DNA of 64,000 nt from Candidatus Thalassolituus haligoni (lineage in GTDB: Bacteria > Pseudomonadota > Gammaproteobacteria > Pseudomonadales > Oceanobacteraceae). The notes under the pieces were generated by a model. The model had not been told where the DNA came from. It saw only the letters and a program-made list of their open reading frames with translations, and did no database searches. This document shows positions 37,954 through 45,996 of the stretch, one piece after another. The DNA is taken from positions 3,477,501-3,541,500 of the forward strand of contig NZ_CP139482.1 of assembly GCF_041222825.1 (NCBI RefSeq). Direction: 5' to 3'. The position numbers and the translations under genes were made by a program. Numbering within the stretch: position 1 is the first letter of the stretch; every line of letters starts with the position of its first letter.

Positions 37954-38619
37954 ATGAATCTGTCCGGCTCATCCCTGATCAACAGCGGTAACACCCCGCT
38001 GGAACAGGTGCTCGATCAGAGTCAGATCTGGCAAGACCAACGCTTGCCAGATCACCAACAAGCGCTTCTGTCCAGTGGCTTTACCAGCCTTGATACGCAA
38101 CTGCCCGGCGGTGGCTGGCAAGCCGGGCAAGTATGTGAGGTGTATCACCAGGGACTTGAGGCCGGTGAATTAAGCCTGATATTACCGGCACTGGCCAGCT
38201 TGAGTCAGCAGCCCAAATGGATTCTCTGGGTCGCTCCCCCTGCCATTCCTTACGCCCCGACCCTGACATTGGCTGGTGTCAGGTTAAAACACATTCTGGT
38301 GGTGCATCCAAAGTCTTACCAAGAAGCTATCTGGTGTCTGGAAGAAGGTCTCCGCAGTGGCCATTGCAGTGCAGTACTGGGATGGCTCCACGAATCGCAT
38401 GAAAGACATGTCCAACGGCTGCAACTTGCTGCCAGCGACACCAACAGCCACTGCTGGCTGTGGCCACACACTGGCTTTGACCCCGGCAACTCTCCGGCCA
38501 CCTTGCGGTTAGGGATCAAACGGCTACAAGCGGATGTATTCCAGGTCGAGCTATTCAAACGTCGTGGTTGCTGGCCGAGCCAACCGTTCGAGGTTGCACT
38601 GGCTTCCGCCCGGAAGTAG
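37954..38619 (+). CDS. imuA: ImuA/SulA-superfamily SOS protein, orphan
   Basis: A 221-residue protein with a degenerate RecA-like core. LLSSGFTSLDTQLPGGGW (residues 39-55) corresponds to the ImuA start of the Walker region, but the P-loop lacks GKT, as is usual for ImuA. ImuA works with ImuB and DnaE2 in mutagenic lesion bypass; neither gene follows. The gene has its own LexA box, so it is DNA-damage inducible. A role as SulA-like division inhibitor, from the same superfamily, is an alternative. Confidence 0.72.
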   Translation: MNLSGSSLINSGNTPLEQVLDQSQIWQDQRLPDHQQALLSSGFTSLDTQLPGGGWQAGQVCEVYHQGLEAGELSLILPALASLSQQPKWILWVAPPAIPYAPTLTLAGVRLKHILVVHPKSYQEAIWCLEEGLRSGHCSAVLGWLHESHERHVQRLQLAASDTNSHCWLWPHTGFDPGNSPATLRLGIKRLQADVFQVELFKRRGCWPSQPFEVALASARK

Positions 38620-38948
38620 TACGTGCAACGCGAATATCCGAATGAATGGGGCTGAACAGAGTACCTGTTGCGTTGTCGACAAAAACGACAGGCACAACAA
38701 CATTTTTTGCCTTGAGTCAGATCAACTTCTATCGCCCTTTTCCATCAGCAATCACTGGTGTTTGCTAACCAACTGATTTACCGCAATAAAATCTGCCGAT
38801 TTCAAACCGCTGCGGATAATTCCCTGCTGGCATAAAGTTGGCAACAGTCCTTTGCAGTTAATGTCGGTTTGGCGTTAGCAAAGCGTCAGCGCCGCTAAGG
38901 TGAAAACCTTGTCGCTGCGATACCTACCACCTGCACTGGAGTCCTATC
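38620..38948. other. intergenic region after imuA
   Basis: A 329-bp spacer without a credible gene. It contains the probable imuA terminator (38667-38708) and the unassigned promoter region of the small gene at 38949. Confidence 0.5.
38667..38708 (+). terminator. probable terminator of imuA
   Basis: TGTCG (38674-38678) and CGACA (38686-38690) pair around ACAAAAA, with GTTG/CAAC flanking pairs and internal bulges. A run of six T follows at 38703-38708. Confidence 0.45.
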
Positions 38949-39149
38949 ATGGCCGAATTTTATGTCAAAAAGCCCGTTGGCGAGGGCGTCATCGCCGCTG
39001 TTCACCTGTCGACTTGCAGCCAGTTGCCAGAACCCGAGAGTCTGATGTATCTGGGTTCCTACGCTTCCGCAGAAGTCGCTTACAAACTCGCGAATGGCTA
39101 TTTCCCCGAAGTCGGCTTTTGTCCAGACTGCCTGCAAAAAGCGGGCTGA
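38949..39149 (+). CDS. small Cys-containing protein of unknown function
   Basis: A 66-residue protein preceded by GGAG. Its pattern is VHLSTCSQLP, then MYLGSYASAEVAY, and finally FCPDCLQ. It resembles a family of tiny proteins with H-x3-C-x2-LP near the middle and a C-x2-C end, probably metal-binding. Function is unknown. It lies at the border of the degraded accessory region. Confidence 0.65.
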   Translation: MAEFYVKKPVGEGVIAAVHLSTCSQLPEPESLMYLGSYASAEVAYKLANGYFPEVGFCPDCLQKAG

Positions 39150-39459
39150 GCATTGGATTTCAAGGCAACCGGGCCAGTTTCTAACGGTTGCCTGCCACCC
39201 AAATTCAAAACAGACAGCACCAAGATCGTTGGCTGATATCTGCATAACCCCGCCATGGCGTTTGATCATTTGCGCCACAGCTCAAATCCACAATCGCCAG
39301 CCACAATTCAAAGCCACAATTCAAAGCCGCCGGTCGTTCCGGTAGGGCTTTTATCTCCTTGTACAAAAGGTTCAAACAGGGTTTTAGTGCCAAAGCCCGG
39401 ATCACCATCACCACCTGGATGCTCGGCCAATACCAGCCAGACCGATGCGATTGCCATCA
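39150..39459. other. non-coding stretch with short repeats ahead of the S41 pseudogene
   Basis: About 310 bp with no intact gene; it may include unrecognisable 5' remains of the following pseudogene. It contains the 13-bp tandem repeat at 39301. Confidence 0.45.
39301..39326 (+). repeat. 13-bp tandem duplication
   Basis: CCACAATTCAAAG occurs twice in direct succession; a degenerate relative (CCACAGCTCAAAT) lies just upstream. Confidence 0.7.
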
Positions 39460-40212
39460 CAGGATCCTGCGGGTGTCGCGTTCGGCATAGTAGCCGTTCA
39501 GTACACCAACGACGGCTGCCTGATTTATGACTTCAAAATTGCAACCTCCTTTGGTACATCAGCGAAGCGGACAATCGTTCCGACAGCGTGCTGGTGATCG
39601 AAAATAGGTTCGGATTCAGCCCGGAACTGGCTATAAGTAATATCGCCACAGCGTTGTTGAGGCAGGATCTCGACGCCCGGAATGCCAACAGGACACAAGC
39701 CGTCGCAAAGTTGATCGATACGGAAGAATTGATTATCGATGTGCGAAATAACGGTGATGGCTACGACACAGCCAGCCAGACCATTGGGTACTTTTTCAAT
39801 AGCGAACGGGGTTCTTTACCATAAACAGGCGCGATTGGGGAACAACCGTACCGCACCGGTAGCCATCACCCTGACACCTGCGACGGCCACTATCTCAAAT
39901 CGGTTGCGTGCCGCGCTAACCAACCAACACTGCCGAGAGATTGACTCTGGCGCTGCCTGAAGTACCCAACGTGCAATGTATTGTTGGTTGGTAAGCTGAC
40001 CCAGGAGCATGGCAGACCTTGTCGCAAGCAACTGTCCTCCGATATCGAGTTTGACACCATTAATGAGTATTATGTCAGTAGTGCTGCCGTATGGTTTGAA
40101 GATAAGCGATTCCGGTTTATATCAACGTACCGTTCTCGACCAGGGAACAGCGTAAAAACACGGACGACACCAGACTGGACATAGCCTGGGCACCACTGAC
40201 CCAATCACTGTC
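39460..40212 (+). pseudogene. S41 (C-terminal-processing-type) peptidase remnant with several frameshifts
   Basis: Pieces of one S41 protein can be read by switching plus-strand frames. FGIVAVQYTNDGC appears at about 39481. WYISEADNRSDSVLVIEN to ELIIDVRNNGDGYDTAS runs from about 39551 to 39822. GVLYHKQARLGNNRTAPV starts at about 39811, TLALPEVPNVQ lies near 39945, and FSTREQRKNTDDTRLDIA near 40129. The IIDVRNNGxGYDTAS segment is the S41 core before the catalytic serine; the Ser-containing part is destroyed. At least four frame changes and internal stops show decay. The boundaries are approximate. Confidence 0.7.
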
Positions 40213-40236
40213 ATCACCCGGTTGCAGAGGAAGTTT

Positions 40237-41100
40237 ATGAAAACCGTACTGCTCGCTGGAGGAACCGGGTACCTGGGTGGCCATATCTGGCAGTTACTGC
40301 TGCAACAGGGTTATCGGGTCCGTGCACTGGTGCGCAACCCAGACAAAGTAGACCCGTTACTGGCTCGCCTCAGTGACGTACGAACCGTCGAAGTGACTCA
40401 CCCAGCCAGCCTGAGAGATTGCTGCGAAGGGGTGGATCTCGTCATTTCAACACTGGGAATCAACCGGCAACAGGATGGCCTGCGTTATCGCGAAGTAGAC
40501 TACCAGGCCAACTTGAACTTGCTGCAAGAAGCCCAACGATCAGGCGTCGACTGTTTTGTTTACGTTTCGCTACTCAATGGTGAGTACTTACGTCATCTGG
40601 CCATATGCGACGCCAAGGAAGCCTTTGTCGACCAGCTCAGGCTATCCGGTCTTAACTATCGAGTCATACGACCGAACGGTTTTTTTCCCGAGCTGAACGA
40701 GATGCTGGCCATGGCTCAGCGAGGACGAATCTGGCTGCTGGGGAATGGTCAGCAACGCTACAATCCGATTCATGGCGAAGACCTGGCGCGTATGTGTGTC
40801 AACGCCCCCTTCCAGCCACTGCTGGAGCTTCCCATCGGAGGCCCGGAAACGCTCACTCATCAAGAAATTGCCCGACTCGCTTTTGTGGCCGCAGGGAACT
40901 CGAAACCACGTATCACCCATATTCCGGTGACTGCTGCCCGAGTCGTCAGCTGGCTGCTGAAACACACCACACCGGAATCACGACACGGTCCCATGCTGTT
41001 TTTTCTGACCGTTATGTCGATGGATATGGTGGCGCAGGAATACGGCTACCGCCGTATCGAACGGTACTTTGAGCAGTGCATCGAACAGCGGGTTGAGTAA
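40237..41100 (+). CDS. atypical short-chain dehydrogenase / NAD(P)-binding protein
   Basis: A 287-residue Rossmann protein with the nucleotide-binding LLAGGTGYLGGHI at the N-terminus and NmrA/atypical-SDR features (STLGINRQQDGL, YRVIRPNGFF). The usual catalytic YxxxK is not apparent. It may be a complex-I-assembly-like or redox-sensing SDR. The ATG at 40237 follows AGAGGAAG; a TTG at 40222 is rejected. It is intact although it borders the decayed S41 gene. Confidence 0.82.
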   Translation: MKTVLLAGGTGYLGGHIWQLLLQQGYRVRALVRNPDKVDPLLARLSDVRTVEVTHPASLRDCCEGVDLVISTLGINRQQDGLRYREVDYQANLNLLQEAQRSGVDCFVYVSLLNGEYLRHLAICDAKEAFVDQLRLSGLNYRVIRPNGFFPELNEMLAMAQRGRIWLLGNGQQRYNPIHGEDLARMCVNAPFQPLLELPIGGPETLTHQEIARLAFVAAGNSKPRITHIPVTAARVVSWLLKHTTPESRHGPMLFFLTVMSMDMVAQEYGYRRIERYFEQCIEQRVE

Positions 41101-41126
41101 CCGAAGAGTGACGGGATCATACCCCT

Positions 41127-42059
41127 CTACCGCAACACATGATGTTCCGGTGTCATTAAATCCGGCACAGGCAATCCCAACGCTTGTGCCAGCGAGCGGT
41201 CATTCACCCGGCACAGGGCATCCAGTGGCAAATGATTGGAGGCGCTGCCAAACGGCTCTTCCAGCTGTTGCGCCAGGGCATCCAGACCAAAAAAAGTGTA
41301 AGCAACAATGACCAGAAATACCGGTGTCATCCAACCCATACTGCCGACCAGCCCGAAGGGCAATAAATAACAATACAGATACGCCGTGCGATGAGTCAGC
41401 AAGGAATAGGCGAAGGGCAAAGGGGTCGATGACAGCCGCTCACAACCGGCCTGTACTGCCGCCAGGCCCGACACATGGTCATCCAGAATACGAATCCCCT
41501 GAGTATCCAGCTCGTTGGCGGCATACGCCTGACGCAACTGTTCTGCCATGTTCTGACACACACCGTCAGCGACATTACCGCTGCCGATCACCTGTTCCAG
41601 TTCAGCAACGGGCAAACACGCCAGCACCCAGGCAGGTAATTGTTGCTGCAAGACATCCATAGACAGAGGCTGCTGACGTAATTGCAGCCGCAAGGCGTGA
41701 TAAAACACCGAGCACCAGGCCAATAATGTTAAACGACGGGATGCGGGCAACAGAATATGTGCCGAGCGCGCTAACGAACGCACGTTAGAAATCATCTGGC
41801 CCCATTGCTGACGACCTTCCCACCAGCGGTCATAACAGGCGTTATTACGAAAACCGAGAAACAGCGATAACGCAATGCCCAGTAAGGTAAAAGGAGCGAC
41901 TGAATACTGCGCCAGATTGGCCCAGTGATCGGTATGAATCACCACCACCCCGGCAGCAAACAACAGCAACGCCAGCAGGTGCAACGCAATATCGGGCAAA
42001 ATAGAACCACGCCAAACAAATAACAGCGCCAGCGTATGCGGGCGTTCACGAACAATCAT
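41127..42059 (-). CDS. bestrophin-family (YneE) anion channel-like protein
   Basis: A 310-residue membrane protein of the bestrophin/UPF0187 family. It has the N-terminal WRGSILPDI, an early hydrophobic pair, FLGFRNNACYDRWWEGR and the later TPVFLVIVAYTFFGLDALAQQLEEPFG, split here by family landmarks. Homologues form pentameric ion channels. It converges with the SDR gene. Confidence 0.87.
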   Translation of the reverse strand: MIVRERPHTLALLFVWRGSILPDIALHLLALLLFAAGVVVIHTDHWANLAQYSVAPFTLLGIALSLFLGFRNNACYDRWWEGRQQWGQMISNVRSLARSAHILLPASRRLTLLAWCSVFYHALRLQLRQQPLSMDVLQQQLPAWVLACLPVAELEQVIGSGNVADGVCQNMAEQLRQAYAANELDTQGIRILDDHVSGLAAVQAGCERLSSTPLPFAYSLLTHRTAYLYCYLLPFGLVGSMGWMTPVFLVIVAYTFFGLDALAQQLEEPFGSASNHLPLDALCRVNDRSLAQALGLPVPDLMTPEHHVLR

Positions 42060-42114
42060 CAGGTTACTCCGGCAACCGCTACAAACAAGTCAGTAAAAAT
42101 ACATTCGTTCCAGG

Positions 42115-42291
42115 TTACTGGCCCGGACCCTGACCCTGCAGGGTTGCCAATACACGGCGGCTACCACCACTGTCACGGTGTTCGCCGAGGTAAATTCCTT
42201 GCCAGATACCCATATTCAGCTCACCGCCAGTGATCGGAATCATCACACTATGGCCCAATAAACTGGCCTTGAGATGGGCAGGCAAATCATC
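42115..42291 (-). pseudogene. yjbQ: yjbQ remnant, C-terminal half only
   Basis: On the minus strand the frame ending at 42115 reads DDLPAHLKASLLG, then ITGGELNMGIWQGIYLGEHRDSGG and RRVLATLQG. This is the last 59 or so residues of the YjbQ/UPF0047 family (about 139 residues whole). Resemblance stops abruptly at about 42292, so the N-terminal half has been lost at a rearrangement point next to the IS debris. The remaining half contains the conserved WQGIYLGEHR core. Confidence 0.8.
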
Positions 42292-42446
42292 GCTACGGAT
42301 GATGTGTCCATAAAGCCTCCCCTTACCCCCATACAGTTCATGGCCATTATCGGAATAGGGGACATGTCCATACCCTTGGAAGTATACATTTTGTGTTGGA
42401 ACTCCCGAACCCCTGACTCTTTCAAAACATCATCAACCTTAGCTAG

Positions 42447-43939
42447 TCGTCCCTGCAACACCTTCGACGCCAGCATTCAACAGCCTTTCACGCCTGTTAC
42501 GGCCAGACTTTCTACCCGTAAAATCATATTACGATATCAAAATCTGGTAGATCGCCATGACTCCCAAGGACAAACAGCACGATAAACAGAAAGATTTCCT
42601 GCGCCCGGAGCTGCTTGACCTGATCGACCCCAGGCATGAACTTGTTCAGCTCAGTCAACGTATCGGCTGGGCTGAACTGGAGCGTCACTGCCAGAGTTTT
42701 TACTGCTCAAACAACAGACGCCCTGGATCATCGTCCCGATTAATGATTGGCCTGACTCCTCAAACACATCTACGCGCTATCGGATGAACACTGCATCGCC
42801 CGCTGGGTAGAAAACCCCTACTGGCAGCACTTCGCGGCGAGCAGTATTTCCAACATCGACCGCCGATTGATTCCACCACGTTCGGGCGTTTCCGCCGACG
42901 TCTCGGCGAGGACGGGTTAAAGACACTGATGAAAATGACGGTTCGCCTAGGGTTGGAACTGAATATCATCGACGAAGCCAGCTGTCAGACCTTGGTCGCG
43001 GACACGACCGTGATGGAAAAAGCCATTGCCTATCCGACCGACAGCCGACTCTTCAAACGTGTACAGGAACAGCGGGGGATGTTAGCCAAAGCCCAAGGCA
43101 TTTCGTTACGTCAGAGCTACGAAAAAGAACTGACTCATCTCAAACACAAAGCGGCGGGCTACGCCCATGCCCGACAGTTCAAGCGTTTGAAGAAGGCTCT
43201 CAAGAAAATGGCGACGCTGGTTGGGCGACTGACGCGAGACATCCTGCGCAAGCTGCCAGTCACCGAGCAAAGCCGGCTTATTCTTGAAAAAGCCGTGCAA
43301 GCCTCTCAACTCATCAAGCAAACACAGCAAGACTGGGAAGGCCCGAAACGGTACAGCCTGCATGAACCAGACGTTCAGTGCATCGCCAAAGGCAAGAGTC
43401 GACACGCTATGAATTTGGTCAAAAAGTGGCCGTGCTGATAGTCACTTCATCACCGCCTGCTACTGTGTCCCTGACAACCCCTACGACGGCCATCCCCTGT
43501 ACTGGAATCTGATTCAAAGCTGGCTAAACACCGGGATTAAACCGCAAGAGATCCTGGTCGACCGAGGGTACCGGGGAGCGCAACACGACAGCAGTATAGC
43601 CGCCGTCGATGTCTGCATCAGCCATCAAAAGAAAGGACGAGGCAAAGCGCACCCGGAACAGTCAAGGCGCAATGGCATAGAACCGATCATCGGTCACATG
43701 AAGTCAGACGGACTCATGAAAAGAAACTGGCTGAAAGGGGTTGTTGGAGATTGCATCCACGCTCTGCTGTGCGGAGTTGGTCAGAACCTGAGAAGAATTC
43801 TGAGGCACCTGAGGTCTCTTTTTGCGCTCATATTCTGGGTGTTATCAGGGGTAATAGATGGGGCGTACGAGTCTGAATTCGAATGGGAACAGGCTAGGGA
43901 ATGGGCCGCTTGACGAAATGCCCACTTTTGCAGGGACGA
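42447..43939 (+). mobile_element. degenerate IS5-family insertion sequence
   Basis: The ends are an exact 12-bp inverted repeat: TCGTCCCTGCAA at 42447-42458 and its complement at 43928-43939. They enclose a single transposase remnant on the plus strand. Total length of about 1.49 kb fits IS5 members. No clear target-site duplication is seen. The sequence between the truncated yjbQ and the left end (42292-42446) is unassigned and contains a GGACATGTCC palindrome. Confidence 0.7.
42557..43913 (+). pseudogene. IS5-family transposase, broken by frameshifts
   Basis: The frame starts MTPKDKQHDKQKDFLRPELLDL with the IS5 opening LIDPRHELVQL. It shifts near 42752 (one inserted base), near 42828 (one deleted base) and twice more at about 43400-43440. 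Pieces include LLKHIYALSDEHCIARWVEN, GEQYFQHRPPIDSTTFGRFR, TLVADTTVMEKAIAYPTDS (first catalytic Asp) and DNPYDGHPL to ILVDRGYRGAQ (second Asp). The C-terminal part runs to 43913. No intact transposase can be made. Confidence 0.85.
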
Positions 43940-43948
43940 GTGCGTATG

Positions 43949-44066
43949 GAGAAAGAGATTTTAAAAAAGCTTCCGCTTTCTTTGCGAAAGAAATGAAGTG
44001 AAATATCGCTTCGTCGATACTTACCGCCAGAGCTACCCGGTACGACTGCTCTGTTGGGTAGCGCGC
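43949..44066 (+). pseudogene. IS3-family remnant, OrfA tail and OrfB head
   Basis: After the IS5 right end, MEKEILKK followed in the -1 frame by ASAFFAKEMK is the end of an IS3-family OrfA. The switch lies on A6G, the classic slippery motif. An overlapping GTG then opens KYRFVDTYRQSYPVRLLCWVA, the beginning of OrfB, which loses resemblance after about 44056. The IS5 copy evidently sits beside or within this older element. Confidence 0.65.
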
Positions 44067-44201
44067 GATGGATTGCATAAAGCGGTCGTTAGATAGATTC
44101 AGTCAGGGTGATTCTGGATTGTACCACTATCTGTACAGGAAACAGAGCGAACTCACTGCGAAGGTTTTCAGGCATTGGAGCTGTGAGCCATGCCTATCGG
44201 C

Positions 44202-45062
44202 TTACCAGCCTGTATCGCAAGTGAACTCAATTTCATTAAGAGGAATATAACGTAAATCCTGTTTGCTATAACAGCCAATACTGTTACTGCTATGGCTTAA
44301 ACACTCGTTTTTGTGGCAATCACCGTAAACGATTTGCTGGAATCGTGGCAGCTGGTCATAAGTTATGACAATAGACTTCTTTGGTATCCAGAGCTCTACG
44401 TTAAAGCCTGCGACGGTACATTCTCCGGTCAGGTTATCGGATCTCTCAGGATAGCGTCGCGACAGGTTACATTGGCTCAGATCGATCAGACCATCAAAGG
44501 ATTGGAACGGGTAGTCGTAAGGAATAACACCATGCGGCCGTAATCTGAGATAGCCTTCTGAAATGCTGATTTCCACACTGTCCCAAGGCTCCAGATAAGC
44601 ATCCTCGGTATCAAAACTCATATCCCAAAGGCCGCACCAGTGAGCCCAGAACAGGATAGGGAAAGTAACCATCCAGTCCATGCGCGTTGGCAGACGAGCT
44701 ATGGCCAGTATGCCTAGTATTGCAATGGGAACGATGATCAGGCTGACTGTATGGAGCTGATAAAAATAGAGCAGCAGTACTGCTGTTTGAGCACCAAAAA
44801 CCGTCGCCATTAAGCCAGCCAAAGGCCAGGACCATTGTTTCCAGTGCGCCAGATACCAGAGTGGAAACACGGACAGATTCAGCCACATGTCAATTGGCGT
44901 TTCTGCAAATGACAGGTATCGACCCGCACGGAAAAACATAGCAACGTAAGGCGCGATAAACAGCGCAGAGATGATGGCCAGCAACAGCCGTACGAACCAG
45001 AAAAAAATCTTTTTTGGTTTCAGGCGTCTTACGTAGTTTGGGTCGTTTTGCGTTCCTTGCAT
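44202..45062 (-). CDS. membrane protein of unknown function
   Basis: A 286-residue protein with about five hydrophobic helices in the first 165 residues, beginning at KIFFWFVRLLLAIISALF. A soluble C-terminal part (about 170-286) contains several cysteines (SQCNLS, GECTVAG, GDCHKNEC, SIGCYS). No family is recognised. Codon use is more AT-rich than the core genes, and it lies between two IS3 fragments, so it is probably acquired cargo. It could be an immunity- or effector-associated membrane protein, but nothing in it proves that. Confidence 0.6.
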   Translation of the reverse strand: MQGTQNDPNYVRRLKPKKIFFWFVRLLLAIISALFIAPYVAMFFRAGRYLSFAETPIDMWLNLSVFPLWYLAHWKQWSWPLAGLMATVFGAQTAVLLLYFYQLHTVSLIIVPIAILGILAIARLPTRMDWMVTFPILFWAHWCGLWDMSFDTEDAYLEPWDSVEISISEGYLRLRPHGVIPYDYPFQSFDGLIDLSQCNLSRRYPERSDNLTGECTVAGFNVELWIPKKSIVITYDQLPRFQQIVYGDCHKNECLSHSSNSIGCYSKQDLRYIPLNEIEFTCDTGW

Positions 45063-45319
45063 TTAAGTTTGTCTATTCGATAAACGCGAGAGGTTAGCAG
45101 ATACAGGCCGTCGATATGAATAAATTCTACTCTTCATTTGATTGTTCTCAGAAGCATCTCGCGTTTAACTTAATTCACTATACCTTGATTCTTTTATAAC
45201 GATTATGACAGCAATGCCATTAACTTAAGCCCTGCTACTGCTTATACGCACTCGCCGGAGGCTGTCTCTTTCGAGCCATGCGGAACGTGTCAACGTCATT
45301 TGAGCCAGTTTTTTAAACA

Positions 45320-45802
45320 TTACATTGCTTTTGTGATCGCCCGTGGCAACGTTGGGAAGTTAACGCCTTTTTCGATTGTCGCCTGATCAGCATCCTCTGG
45401 CACCGGATTGATGCAGACTTCGGCCGGTGGCAGCGGCACGTTTGAACGGCCTTTACTGAAGCGCTCAGGGTGCTGAGCGTACATCTCGTCCAGTGCCGCT
45501 TGCCGGAGGTGAGCGATTTCAAGGTATTCCCCGCTAAACACCTGATGGGGCGTAAAACCGGCCAGGCTGCTGTGGTGGTGATCATGGTTGTACCAGCGGA
45601 CATAGTCCTCATTCCAATGTACCGCATGGTCGTAGCTGTCGAAGCGGCCCGGGTAGTCCGGCTGATATTTCAGGGTCTTGAACTGTGCTTCACTCATCGC
45701 GTTGTCGTTGCTCACTCGGGGGCGGCTATGACTGGCCGTCATCGTCAACTCACCCAGCAAATCCAGATAGCAGTGGGCGGTCATGGGAGTGCCACGATCA
45801 TG
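45320..45802 (-). pseudogene. IS3-family transposase OrfB, C-terminal fragment
   Basis: The minus-strand frame reads HDRGTPMTAH, then HSRPRVSNDNAMSEAQFKTL and RWYNHDHHHSSLAGFTPHQVF. These are the second half of an IS3-type integrase core with its second Asp and the Glu. The first half of the protein is absent. It lies opposite in direction to the OrfB head at 43998. Confidence 0.82.
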
Positions 45803-45827
45803 ATGCCGCGTGAACGTACCGGGTTCC

Positions 45828-45932
45828 AGGTTTCGGCAGCTGCATGGCATTGGCCATTACATTGTCTATTTTTATCGCTCTGAGTGGAAACTGGTGATTG
45901 AGCTGGATGGTGATTCGCATTTTTCAGAACAG
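45828..45932 (+). pseudogene. DUF559 (Vsr-like) endonuclease fragment
   Basis: A short plus-strand piece reading FRQLHGIGHYIVYFYRSEWK and LVIELDGDSHF matches the core of DUF559 proteins (FRRQxPIGxYIVDFxC...LVIELDG). Both ends are missing: upstream it meets the IS3 fragment, and downstream it runs into a REP-like hairpin. Confidence 0.65.
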
Positions 45933-45948
45933 GCCCTGCAACCCCACC

Positions 45949-45978
45949 CCGGCCCTCCCCTTGATAAGGGGAAGCCGG
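45949..45978. repeat. REP-like palindromic hairpin
   Basis: A 30-nt imperfect palindrome with CCGGC/GCCGG outer arms and TCCCCTT/AAGGGGA inner arms around GAT. It stands just beyond the phosphorylase gene stop. Such C-rich/G-rich hairpins are often multi-copy and are commonly seen next to DUF559 genes; copy number cannot be checked here. Confidence 0.6.
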
Positions 45979-45996
45979 GAGAAGGTCAGTTCTGGA

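Noticed and set aside
39255..39530. A 91-codon frame as an independent gene
   Set aside because: It overlaps short repeats and the 5' part of the S41 remnant, with low-complexity composition and no ribosome site.
42243..42476. A 77-codon minus-strand frame beside the yjbQ stump
   Set aside because: It runs across the left IS5 end and overlaps the true yjbQ remnant in another frame, so it is a chance frame over a junction.
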